This document shows positions 32,501 to 43,791 of a stretch of 64,000 nucleotides of DNA, one piece after another (the stretch's first letter is position 1; every line of letters begins with the position of its first letter). The notes below the pieces were generated by a model. It made no database searches. It was not told where the DNA came from and saw nothing but the letters and a program-made list of their open reading frames with translations. The DNA comes from Epichloe hybrida (Eukaryota; Ascomycota; Sordariomycetes; Hypocreales; Clavicipitaceae). Location: contig JAFEKR010000037.1 of the NCBI GenBank assembly GCA_019022495.1, positions 1-64,000 of the forward strand. Reading direction: 5' to 3'. The position numbers and the translations under genes are program-made.

Positions 32501-35089
32501 GTAATAGGCTTAATGCACCTCGGCGCTTATCAACGTGATGATGAGCCTCTCGGCTTTTCCGAGCCAAGTCTTCCTGTAGGTTGGGGCAGCTGATTGTGCT
32601 TGATGTGAGGACGCGAGGCGCACCGTTTTTGGGCGCAGAGCAAACTGGCTCGTCAGCACGCCCGTGGCCGTGTTTGTCAGTCGTCAGCCCTGGCTGCAAC
32701 GGCAAGCACCGCAGTGCTGATTTCTTCATCCAGCTGTCACATTTCTGAATGGTGGGCGGGGTAGTTTACAGTCGCTGCATCGGTGCACCGTTTATCAATC
32801 GAACCTTGTACCGGGAGTATGTATTCGCTGCCCCCAATTCTCCATCAATGCCCTGATTTCGTGCTGCTGCGGTAGCAAATAGGATCAATTGCCGACGCCA
32901 AAGAGCATTTCAGAGCACGCCATGTCCTTGTCGGTTAACTTATAATATTACTCCATATCCTTACTAATTACGGAGTACGGAGTAGCTAGTCAAAAACTGC
33001 GAGAGCGGCCGGGCCAATGCGAGTGCTTCCCCGGATAATCAGTCACAGTTCCCCGGTGGGACCACCCAACTCACTCATTAGCCTAGTTTAATTATAGCGA
33101 TCTATTTATAGCTTATAGGTGTGCATGAATGAGAAAAAAAAGAGACATGTATATTTATATTGATAAATCAGCCAGGCCATAATATCATTCATATTCAACT
33201 CAAAATTCTAGTGTCTTTTCTATTTTTATCTGATGATATGATATACACATGTAATGGTGAGTGGGCCAGGAGAGCTCTTTGTGCTCTGATGATGTTGCAC
33301 CAGGGTCCCTACCCACTGCGGAGCAGGTGCCCAAGATCGCTAGCCATGGTGCCTGCCATGTTGTCTCTTTTCTCTCCAGTCTCCGCCGTCCATGCCCCAC
33401 AAGCTCAACTCTGTCACTTTGTGAGCGAGTCCACATCGCATTTCCAGCACGGCGAGGCTTGTTTCGTCATTTTTCCGCCTCAGTCGGCCTCAGCAGCAAT
33501 GCATTGATGCTGGAACAGCACTCCATAAGCGCTCTGTAATACCTTGCGTGCGTGAGTACGGTCTTGTTGTTTCCTCGCCCAAATTCATGTCTCGCCTGTC
33601 TTGTCCCGTCCGAGCCCCATCGTAAGTCGAGTCCACATAACAGCGCCCGGAAAAAGAAACAGTCAAGCAGGAAAAAACGAGAGAATTCGGCTGTGTCAAG
33701 CGATAAAACTCCTCTCGGAGAACCTCGAGGACGGTCCAGTCGCCTTATCTTTTTCACGTTACCCCTCGTTTGTTTCCTGCCGTCCGTTTCCTGCCAGGCC
33801 TCGCCTGCAGTCCAGCAGGGAATTTGCTTTGCTGGTCCACGTGGCATTTTCCTCATTTCCAAGGACCCAAGAAGCAATTGGTGAGAGAGGAGGAGGAGGA
33901 CGACGACGACGACGACAGGAACAGAAACCAAACTTTGCTCGATAGGCTCATCCCCACCTGGCCCGGCTAGCAGAAGAACGCCAGGAAACGAGACCAGACG
34001 ACCAGAAGTGCCTCACCCTTACCCCGATCCCCTCTCATCCTCACTTCTGCCTGGTTGGGTTGGCCAAGGCTTCGATTGTCTGCGGTCGGCCTTACTGCCT
34101 CTACAGGCCAGAAACTTGCTGCTTCCTCTTTTGCCACACACAGGTTTCGTCTGCGTTTAGTTACACACGCTGCCTTTTTTTTTCTCATTCTTCTCCCCTT
34201 TCGTCGCCTGCTTCGCGGCCGTTTTGCTAGAAACCCCCGCAAGCAACACAACAAGACCGTTTCCCTCGTGCCGCAGCCCCCACCCCAAGCTGCGGGTTAC
34301 TGAACAAAGCAAAACAAAACAACAAAAACCAAGATCACTCGGCACGGCCCTTCTTCTGTGGGTGTTCCTTCCCCTCTCACACGGGCCAGTCCGCCAACCA
34401 ACCTGCGCTAGCCCCGCTCACCCGCAATTGCAAACTCTGTGTCGACGTCAGACAACACTAAGTCGGGGTTCACCATCAAGGCTGTTGTTGTTGCACCGCA
34501 TCCATACTCAGCCTCGAATACTGGAAGGGTGTCGTACTTTCGTCTACCAATAAGACCTGGTTCGGACACATTAGTAGCTCAGACTAGCTACGACGCACGG
34601 TTTCTTTTTAAGAGTGTTGCAGACTTTGGATTGTCGGCGACTTTCTTACCCATCTTGGACTTGGACGTCTGACAGTGACGACGTGTGCGGCCTAGCACCA
34701 GACTAGACTCATCCACACCAACGCCCTCATTCTTCAGAGCTTCAGATCTGCGCTTCTCCGAGAACACACGGCCGCGGTGCATAAGTACAGGAAGTGCAGG
34801 CAGCCTACTCAGCCGAGAGGCGGCTGGGGCCTTGATTCCATAGGCGGCCCGCGAATTGCCGAATGCTGTTAAGCGAATGCTGTCGATCCTCTTTGATATA
34901 CCACCTTGGGACGACTGAAGGTGGAAGGGGGTGAAGGTTTCCTCTACGTGTGTTGCCGGGTTTCGGGGAAGAATCTCTCTTCTGTTGGCGTGTGACCGCG
35001 TCGTCTGTTAGTTTTCTGGCGATTCGGCGGGCTGAATCACTCTCTGGGTCGGTCTACTGCTCTTACTCGTCATTTTCATTTTATGCACC
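29554..35089. other. Gene-free 5.5-kb stretch
   Basis: No gene with conserved content is seen. It contains a compound GTTTGGCT/GGTT/GATT microsatellite, two AT-rich patches (about 32080-32510 and 32935-33260) with TACGGAGTA motifs, and open frames near 33400-34700 that either lack an ATG or are low-complexity. Pyrimidine-rich sequence from 33.9 to 35.0 kb may be the leader and promoter of the zinc-finger gene. Confidence 0.5.
31051..31164. repeat. Compound microsatellite TTGC / GTTTGGCT / TTGG / TTGA
   Basis: Four successive arrays, each differing from the last by one or two bases, cover 114 bp without interruption. The pattern indicates stepwise slippage and point mutation. Confidence 0.92.
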
Positions 35090-36236
35090 ATGCCATTGCC
35101 GCCATTGCCACCATTACGTCATGTTTTCGACACTGGATTACGGAGTTTTGCGCCGCGAAGCGGCAATCTGGATATGCTGGTTCAGCAGCAGCTCGAACTA
35201 GTTGCCCGGAATTTTGACATGAGGAACACTCCTCCTCAAAACTCGGATTCCGAGGACTTAATAGCTGAAATGGGTGACTATTTTACGCGAACGGCCATGC
35301 TGTGGGCTCATTTAACAGAACATCTGGCCCAAGGACCTCACATTGATCAAGAATCCCACCGAGCTCATGAACGATCCAAAGCAGAAACTCATTTATCTGA
35401 TCTCAGGGAGATAGTCAGGATCGATGTGCATACCGCAAGGCTCAGGTATGTTTTACCTCTATCGCTTCGGCTGCGCCAAATTGCCAAACAGGAATGAAAC
35501 GAGACAGAAAAAAGAACACCCGCTGACATTGTTCATTTTGAAACAGAAGAATAAGGGATTTGAGTTTGAAATTCTCCCAAGAGGTTCAGGCAGCCTGGCG
35601 TCCAGAATCCACCACGATGAATAAGCACTCAGTCATGCAAACCTCCATCTCACCATTCTGTGAAGGAAAAAAGTCAACAACATCAGAAGCCACATCATTT
35701 GCCAGCGACAGTGATCCATTACATTTTGCATCCCGCAAGCTCCTACCTAACAAGGGTCAAATGAGCCATCACCCAGATGTGAATGGGGACATGTCCGGTT
35801 CAGAATCTTCATCGGATGACAACGACGAGCAATTCCAAGCCATAGACATGGACGCACTCCGGCAACGGGGAAAGGGCGTCTATTTCTGTCCCAAAGGCTT
35901 GAAATGCGATAAAGGTGGCGTTGACAAGGATGGAAACCTCGTCGTCTTTGACAGGAACTCATCATTTGCGTACGTCCTTTTCTTTTCTCTTCCATTTTGA
36001 TCAGCGTACCCCCCTCCCTTTACCCTTGTTGCACTATTCGCGACAGACCGCTCAAGAATCCAGAGTGGGAATGGTAATGCTAACCGATGCAATATAGACA
36101 GCATTGCAACAAACATCGCAAACCTTGGCGCTGTGATGTACCTGGCTGTCCGAATCCTCCGAAGAAAAGGAGATTTGCTCGACGTGACGGGTTGGAGAGG
36201 CACAAAACAACAGTTAAGCATTACATGGTTACATGA
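35090..36236 (+). CDS. C2H2 zinc-finger protein
   Basis: Three exons (35090-35445, 35547-35969, 36098-36236) encode 305 residues. The N-terminal half is unrecognised and contains an acidic Ser-rich stretch (GSESSSDDNDEQ). The C-terminus has an atypical finger opened by YFCPKGLKCDKGG and closed by QHCNKH across intron 2. A clearer C2H2 finger follows: WRCDVPGCPNPPKKRRFARR, then DGLERH and KH. The protein ends about 5 residues later. This finger pair, with the KKRRFARRDGLERH helix, is common in small fungal nuclear proteins. A DNA-binding role is inferred. The start is uncertain. The frame's first ATG is used, but the Pro/Leu-rich first residues look weakly coding and an internal Met at about residue 28 is possible. 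Confidence 0.78.
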
Positions 36237-38966
36237 TGACGGACCACAGAACGATGGACTTTTGACATTCCGAGGTGAATATCCCCCGCTAGGGCGCTTC
36301 TATGCACAGCCAGGTACCTAGGTACCTGCCTACCTAGCAGGCATCCTCGGATACCAGACTGTAACCCACCAGACTGTAAAGGGGATCGGAGGAAAGAGGC
36401 TAGACTGTGACCTACAATATCGTCTGGGGGCCCATTAAGACACCAGCGCGGGGGTCGTGTAGGGATCCGCTGCATCCGAAGATAAAAAGATGCTGTTTTC
36501 TGCCCGCCTCCCATTCGTCACGCAATTGCACGAAAGAGTCGACAATGGTCTTGCTTCTACGCAGCACGGCTGCATGAGTTCTTTAAGCACGCCGTTCAGC
36601 TTGTATCCAATACCTCCTGGAATGCGCTGCGACAGGCCTTATCATCCAACGGAGTCTGGGGGATGGTCATCATCAAGCTGCGCAGAGCATCTCATGCTTG
36701 AGTGTTCATGAGACAGGTAGTGAGTGCCCAAGCAAGCTTGCTGGCCAAGGCAGAACTCACTATTTCCGAGCAGGCAATTTGGCTTTTGAAGTCTCCTTCC
36801 CCTCCCCCCCCCCCTTTTTTTTTTCTTTTTCCTTTTCTAACACAATCATGCGTGTATCATGGATGTTGGTGTCGTATAGGTCAATTGCAAACTTCATATC
36901 CTACAAGCTTGGTGACAGTTGAATCAATGCAGTACGTGTCAGTCGTGAGTGATGTGATGATCCCGCGTTAACCGATGAATGGAGGGAAGGAGCCTGACCA
37001 CACACAAGAGTGTCCAAGACGTGTTCCTTTCGTAGCCAAGAAGCCTTTTCCGGTCCAGGAGCTCGAGTAACAGGCATGTCACTCTTGGTGAGCCGGCCTG
37101 TCAAGTTCCGAGTCCAGAATAGCTGAATGTTTTCACCCCCTCACCACCACCTGCAGCTGCAAATAGCATGATTCCGAGGTCTAGGTTCTGCACTCACTTT
37201 CCTTGTTGTCTTACATGAGTCTGCGTCACTCGGGCAACATCGTCATCTAGGAAGCTTCCAAGTGGAGCGTCTTCCCCGGCACGTCTGCCCATTCCAGGCC
37301 CTCAGGCCACCTTGGTGAGTTGACATGGTCCGTAAGCGGCATGCAGGACACGTCGCACTTGTTCTATCCGATTGTGGTGGAGAGAGTAACAGTTGGTATG
37401 CTGCGTGGATGGATCAACACCACCACGTAATCATACCTGTTGTTGGTGCGCATTCAGCATCACTCTGGTGATAAGCTGGGACGCAAGAATTACTGATCAC
37501 TGAACCTCGGCCCGAGTCCCAGGGTTCGGGAAAGACCAAAGCCACCGAAGCCGTCGGTGTGGGCTTGTTCAGGCGCCGCCAAGGGAATCCTGAACTTGGT
37601 GACCCGTACGTACATGGAACCAACCGCATCAACGCATCGTTTTTTCTTCCCCGACAAACACAATACTAGCATATAGCTTATACCTAGCCCACAGGTTGAC
37701 GTTGAAATTTTGTGGCCGATCTTTTGGGCCTGAAGTCACATTTGTGTAAGTGGACCGGACACACAAGCTCTAGGCTCTTCTGGAAGTCATTATGCCTGCC
37801 GAGACAGCGTCGTATCGTATGTCCCGATTTCTCGGTTCTATATTGTATGAATTTGCGGAGACTATCATCCTTGGAGACGTGTGAAAGGGGATGAAACATG
37901 GAAAAATAGTTAGTCTCAACCAGATGACGCCGCGGTGCAGACATTCATTACTGTTCAACATTGTCAGCTCGGTTATTGAAGTTTGATCTGACCACGAATT
38001 GATGAGCGATTGCAGTATCGTCCATTCCGGTTCGTCGAGCTAGCCTCACTTCGAGACAGTGGCCAGATTTTTGCAAGAAATGCCAGTCTACGAGACGGCC
38101 TTCAAAGGCATATTCGCAGACAGAAGGCTCGGCCACGCAAGGAAGACCCCCATTCAAGCCCCAGAAAATGACCGGCTCACGTGCCCAAAAGTTGGTGCGG
38201 GCCTAAGGCACGACCACCACGAGTCGCAAACCCGGTCCGGTCACGAAAGCTCAAACCATGACAAGGACAAGGAGTATGAAGCTGCTACGCCTTCGTACGT
38301 ATCGAGCATCCGATAAGGAACTCGGGAAACGCCAGACGGTGAGCCTCCCGGGTTGCATGCAGCATCTTGTTCCTTCACCGGCAAGCGGTAGCCCCGTTCC
38401 AGCCGAACAATGATCAGATTCAGAAGTAATTAATAATGGAGGGGTCAAACATGCTAACTTAGTATCGGTCGCACCAGGCATAGAAAGAAAGGTGCTCTCT
38501 TTCTTGATCTGACAACTCTTGCGCAAGTCGGCACGAGCCAATAACGAGTGACTGTTACGAGCAGGCGAGGCGATTCAACAATGGCTGTTGTTACAGTGTG
38601 AAATGGCCGATCCCAGATGGCTTCCAACATCACACCAAACTGACCTCACAGGACCAGGACTGTATTTGCACTAGGGCACTGCAATGATTATGTGCCCACT
38701 TCAAGGTGCCGCTAAAATAATCGGGCAACAACCACCGATACCTTTCGGCTTCGTGATTGCATACCAGGCGTGCCAGCGACACTCACTCGTTGGCGTCTGC
38801 AAGCAGCTTGCCGGGAACATGCCGGGCCAGGGACAGGACCGAGTAGTCGTGTTGGGCTTTCCCACGAAGTAGGCTTTGGAGCTTGCTGGATTGCTCGGTG
38901 ACTATAAAGTCCGACATCGAGTAAACAAAGCGACAGATGGCGTGGTTTGGGAGATATCTTCGCTCA

Positions 38967-39020
38967 CCTCCCGCCTCCCGCCTCCCGCCTCCCGCCTCCC
39001 GCCTCTTGCCTCCCTCCTCT
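38967..39020. repeat. Tandem repeat, unit CTCCCGC
   Basis: Five perfect and two degenerate 7-bp copies, ending in a CT-rich tract. Confidence 0.9.
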
Positions 39021-39243
39021 CATCTCCCACAATGTGTCTCGCTTCACGATACAAGTCTCCTCAACTGACAGGAGCGCATTTGACAAGAGGACATACTTAT
39101 CAAATCAGGGTTACCATGTCATGTACGTGATATTGTTTAACCCATACAATACTGCAGGTACGGAGTAAACAACGTACATCGCATCGCAGGACCCTTAATG
39201 GATGAAATTTGGGCCAGGAAATTTGCGGAGAAGAAGACGTGAT

Positions 39244-39287
39244 GGATGGCAGATGGCAGATGGCAGATGGCCGATGGCAGATGGCAG
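39244..39287. repeat. Tandem repeat, unit GGCAGAT
   Basis: Six copies of a 7-bp unit with one A-to-C change in the fourth full copy. Confidence 0.9.
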
Positions 39288-39604
39288 TTTCTAGTGGGGG
39301 CGGCTACGTCAACTTCGGACGGAAAACAAAGATGAATGGGGATGAATGCTGCTACTAACTTATTGTAACGAATCCACGGGATATGAGGCGGCAAGCCACG
39401 GCCGGTCGATCTATGACCGCCAGTCCCTACGAGGCGAAGCGGATGTCGTATGCGTAAAAGGGTCGTCCATCACAACTCGTCCATGACAGGGTGAGGCAGG
39501 GTGAGGAGGCGTGAAGCCCGAACAGCAAAGACATGAAGCACATGACTTGACCGAGTCTTGTTTTGGGATTGCATGCTTGTCATGCTTGTCGTCATTATGT
39601 CAAG

Positions 39605-39638
39605 TCCACTGGCACTGGCACTGGCACTGGCACTGGCA
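39605..39638. repeat. Tandem repeat, unit CACTGG
   Basis: About five copies of a 6-bp unit. Confidence 0.88.
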
Positions 39639-41191
39639 ACAGCTGCGAACACTGGCTGGTCATTGACTAACAAATACTTCCAGACCGTCGCGGCTGGCAT
39701 GGGCGGCTGGCGGCACGGGGTCCAGCCCCTCCTCCTCCTTGCCATTGGGTGGATGGATGTTCACTCACGTCGGTGCCACAAGCGTCTGCGTTTTTTTGTT
39801 GTCTCGCTCTGTTTTCTCCTTCGATTTGGGGGGTTTTTTTTTTTTGCGACCGTCTTTGGCCGCTTCTTGTTGGTCTTGGCTGGGACAAGGAAGGCGACCG
39901 GTCGACCACTTTTGATCCTCATTCCCCATAATTATTCCGTCGTGGCAATGCAGCCGAGAGCCTCTGACGACAAGGCTCTGCCGGCCTTTGCCTTCGTCCT
40001 TGTCGGCGCCTTCGAGCGCTGGCGAACTCTCAAGCTGCGAATGCTCAACAAAGTCTCCTCGACGACGCATACTACCGAGTAATCGACCAGCAAACAAGTC
40101 ATGTTGCCGCAGAGCATCGTGCCATCCGAGCTTTCCGACCACATGCGTGCGTAGGTGCACTCCCAGCATCTTTCTTCCATTCGGGGCCAAATGGTTGGCT
40201 TGGCTCCGTCCACATTCTCGCGCCCCCACAATCTCCTTGGTCGACCCGAGTTTCTGCTGTTCTTCTCTAATCCCTCCCCCCAGAGAAGACTTGAACTCTG
40301 TTTAGAAGATCCCGTCCCACCGCCTGCATGGGCGGGAAAAGACGCGAGAGGAGGATCCCTTTTCTCGGGATGAGACATCTACTTGGGGCTGACACGTCAT
40401 TGGCAAGGTCATCCATCCACTTGTTTGTTCCCTGATGATGAAGTACATGCGGACAGGCCCGCACCGACCGCGAAGCACTGGCCGTACGAGAGGCGCGAGG
40501 GCGTCGCCTGGCTTTGCTTTGCTCGGTCCGCTCTTGCCGTCAATGACATTTCTGGATTCTGGATTCTGGATTGCCACCCAATACAAACCTTTTCTATTCT
40601 GTTGTCCTCTCTCTCGTTCTTATTCGGCCCTCTCATTCCTTGGAAAGTTATCGTCCCCCGCACATCCACCCCCCCCTTGTTATGTTCGTTGTGGGACACG
40701 ATGGACGACAAGTCCCACGGGGATAGGCAAATGCAAAGCGCAACAAACTTGGGGGTACGGAGTAGTGTGATGCAATTGCAAGTCCTGTGGTCATGCTCAA
40801 GAAGCCCGACTTTGTCGTCTCTCATCGTGTATCACCGCTTGTCCCACACCCCTAGCCATCTACATCTCAGCTAGAAAGCAAGCTACTACGCGCAAAGTAT
40901 ATAAAGTCTCGGAGCCGCCCATTCCCAAGGCATCTTGTGAGCGCGGAAGATAGACAGTCCATGTATGTCTTGAAGAGGTGCACCGACTATAAGAGCGACT
41001 ATAAGAGCGGAGTGCAAACGTGAATAGGTTCGTCCAAACGTTCACGCCTTGCCAGTCAAGCCCGGGGATGCTGCTACTACCAACAAGCCTTCTGCAACAA
41101 ACCTAGAACAAAACGACCATTGCCACGCTGCTGCCCTCTCTCTCCCACCACAATCAATCTCTATATTGCCTTGCATAAAGCAACTGTTGGC

Positions 41192-42718
41192 ATGACGAGC
41201 TACCTGATAATCGGAGCGGGTAACTTTGGTGCCGGCACCGCCTTGAGTTTAATTCAAAGGGAAGGGACCGCCAAAGTTACTCTGGTTGACACGACGCAAT
41301 TTCCCAATCCCCGAGCTGCTTCGCACGACGTCAACAAGATTGTTCGCGATGACTATCCGGACAAGCTCTACATGCAGATGATGAAAAAAGCCATGCCCAT
41401 GTGGCGATCCCATGACTTGTACAAGACGTGGTATCACGAAGTGGGCATGCTCAGAGCCGATGCTTCAAACTTTGGCGCGGAGAGCATCTCGGCGTACAAG
41501 GATGTGGGCGTCGAGAATAACTCACACTTTCTCCCTGTTGAAGAGGTCCGAAGGCGATGGAACGGAGCATTTGCTACAGCAAACTTTGAGGGTCTGGACC
41601 AAATCCTCTTCAACCCAACGGCGGGGTTTGCCGAGGCCGACAAGGCACTCGGGGCCGTCGTTCAAAAAGCCGTGGACCAAGGTGTCGAATACGTGTTGGG
41701 TGTCATGGCGAGGCTCGACTTTGGCCCCGACGGCGAGTGCATTGGTGTAACTCTGCAGTCGGGCGAGACACTGCATGCAGACAAAATCTTGCTTGCCACG
41801 GGCGCACGTACATCATCCCTCTTGGCGCAGAGCGCTCCCGCAGACGCGCAGCTTCACGCCGGCGACAGGTTGCTGGCGACGGGGGCAGTGAGTTTCTACG
41901 CCAAGGTTCACGGCGCCCAAAAGGAGAAGCTCTCGCCCATGCCTGTACTGAAGAACTGCTTGCCCCAAGTAAAAGGTACGTCGCAGCGTGCGTCGCAGCG
42001 GACAGTTGTGTTATATGCAATCCATGCAATCCACTGACGCGGCTGACTTGCCACCTGTGCAGGCGAAGGCATGTCCATTCTGAAAGACGGCACTATCAAG
42101 TTCAACTGCGACATGTGCTTTACCAACTTTGTGCAGTGTCCCCTCACCGGTCAGCGCTTGTCCATGGCCCCCGACGAGAGCGTGTACAATGTTTGGACTG
42201 GACCCAAGTTCATCAAGTTCTTCCAAGAGCGCGCTCGCAAGACGTTGGACGGGCTTTACGGGAAAGAAGTGGAGGATGTTGCCGTCGATGCCTATCGCAT
42301 TTGCTGGTGAGTGTGCCAAGTCTGCGCGCGACGACGCTGTCCCCACCACGGTGAAGACGTGCGTGTCGTGCGTGTCGTGCGTGTCGTGCGTGCGTGCATC
42401 CAGGAACCAATGCAATGGCAAGCTGCTGACACAATGGCGAATTGATCGCCCTTCCTCATCAGGGACGCGTCGACTCCAACACACGATTTCCTCATCACGC
42501 CCCATCCGCACAGCCAAGGCCTCTACGTGGCCACGGGCGGCTCGTTCCATGGCTGGAAGTTCCTTCCAGTCATTGGAGACTACGTCGCCGACATGATGCA
42601 GGGCATCCTCGAGCCCGAGTTCGCTGATCGTTGGGCCTGGGACAAGAAAGGCCGCCATGGCCGCTCAGCGAACCCAACTTACCACGTCGTGGGGGACCTG
42701 CAGGACTGGCTGGCGTGA
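41192..42718 (+). CDS. FAD-dependent amine/fructosyl amino acid (sarcosine-type) oxidase
   Basis: Three exons (41192-41975, 42063-42306, 42463-42718) encode 427 residues. The N-terminal dinucleotide-binding motif is LIIGAGNFGAGTALSL, followed by ASHDVNKIVRDDY, matching the N-D-V-N-K segment of Amadoriases and related monomeric sarcosine oxidase-fold enzymes. RICWDASTPTHDFLI carries Cys342 in the place of the covalent FAD cysteine of that family. The C-terminal YVATGGSFHGWKFLPVIG is also conserved. It oxidatively deaminates a secondary amine or glycated amino acid, releasing hydrogen peroxide. The precise substrate cannot be read from the sequence, and no clear peroxisomal C-terminal tripeptide is present (ends DWLA). 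The start at 41192 removes 24 unlikely residues before the Rossmann strand. Intron 2 contains a CGTGTCGTG tandem. Confidence 0.88.
42358..42398. repeat. Tandem repeat, unit CGTGTCGTG, in an intron
   Basis: Over three 9-bp copies plus a shorter CGTG run inside intron 2 of the FAD oxidase gene. It keeps the splice signals intact on both sides. Confidence 0.85.
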
Positions 42719-43791
42719 TCTGTCCGACAGCCCGAATCGAGCGACACAAGTCTGGCGGCAAAAAAGCGGTGGCTCTTCTGAACCAACGTGAGAATAAACG
42801 CCTTGTTGAAGATATGAGGGGGAAGTATGCATGGCATGCAGGTCACTGTGCGAACAGAAGAGCATTCTCTCTTCTTTCTCCAACTTCTTTGCACGGGAGT
42901 CGACCTCATCTGTGAAGACAAATGCGACTCGAACTGGGGACATTATGGTCTTTTACAAACATCTGATCGGAATTCTCTCTTGTTTTTCACGATTCAATAC
43001 CTTTTCCCTTCTTCACTATACCCCCCTCTGCTTCTTGCCTGCGGTCTTCTGGCGAGAGGGGGACTCTTGGACACATCCTCTTCTTCTATCGATTCCATTT
43101 CCAACCGACTGTTCCGTGATGGAGCTGGGCAACGAATGCCCATCGTGGCCACTCATCACAGACTAGCCAAGTCGTGGGAGCTGCGTCGTCTCACGACGGG
43201 GTGGTGGGCACCGAGTCGGAAACTATGGAGCACGCACGATGCTATTTACTCCCATCTAAACTGATGTTTTCTCTCGTGCTCGCACAGTAGCAACCTACCT
43301 ACTCGAGTACATTGCCAGCCTGTTCCTGTCCCCTTACCCACTGGGAGCAGAGGCATCTAGATTAGTATACCAAGGACGCCGTGACTGAGCCTGGCAGTGC
43401 CAGAAGAGAGATTGCCGCATGGTCACGCTCTCTCGGCGATCTATGCACAATGCCGAGTGCGAAACTGCTTCGAATCATCACCACGTCATGGGCTGGCTTC
43501 GTGGGTTTTATTAAATCATCATCATAATATCTGAATAAAAGTCTTTTCCATCCTTACTCTTCACGTGCGCGTCACTGGTCTCGTCATGTCGGCGTAATTG
43601 TTCCTTCTGAGCCGCGGGATCATGGATTAACATGGGGTAGGGTGGGGGAGTTGCTCCGCTTTTGATGTTTGTCCCGAAGGAAATTAGTTGTCTTGGGAGT
43701 GTATGTTCATAGCTTTCATTAATTCTATAGTCGTAGATACAACATGCGCTGTAGATGATGAAAGAACAAAATGAAAAAAAAAAAAAAAACA
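42719..43791. other. Intergenic, convergent 3' ends of FAD oxidase and MET10
   Basis: About 1.1 kb. An A16 run at 43771-43789 lies directly after the MET10 stop codon (T-run in its 3' UTR). No gene is seen. Confidence 0.5.

Larger units (their letters stand above)
36237..41191. other. Gene-free 5-kb stretch
   Basis: No supported gene. It holds ACCTAGGTACCTGCCTACC-type near-palindromic sequence at 36314-36340, a CCCGCCT tandem (38967-39020), GGCAGAT (39244-39287) and GGCACT (39605-39638) tandems, and TACGGAGTA motifs at 39159 and 40755. A TATA-like AGTATATAAAG lies at 40897, about 300 bp before the next start codon. Confidence 0.5.

Noticed and set aside
34439..34672. 77-codon frame with protein-like composition
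   Set aside because: It begins at GTG, lacks an ATG, and no upstream exon or family could be identified.
20457..35089. A full secondary-metabolite cluster around the methyltransferase and regulator
   Set aside because: No PKS, NRPS, terpene synthase, prenyltransferase or P450 is present within 10 kb on either side. Only the two genes can be supported.
36305..36345. ACCTAGGTACCTGCCTACC sequence as a transposon terminal repeat
   Set aside because: Only a short near-palindrome is present; no matching partner or internal element was found nearby.
42358..42398. Regular GC-rich repeats as a possible CRISPR array
   Set aside because: Units are contiguous with no spacers, the host is eukaryotic, and this is an intronic microsatellite. 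The same applies to the other tandem arrays.
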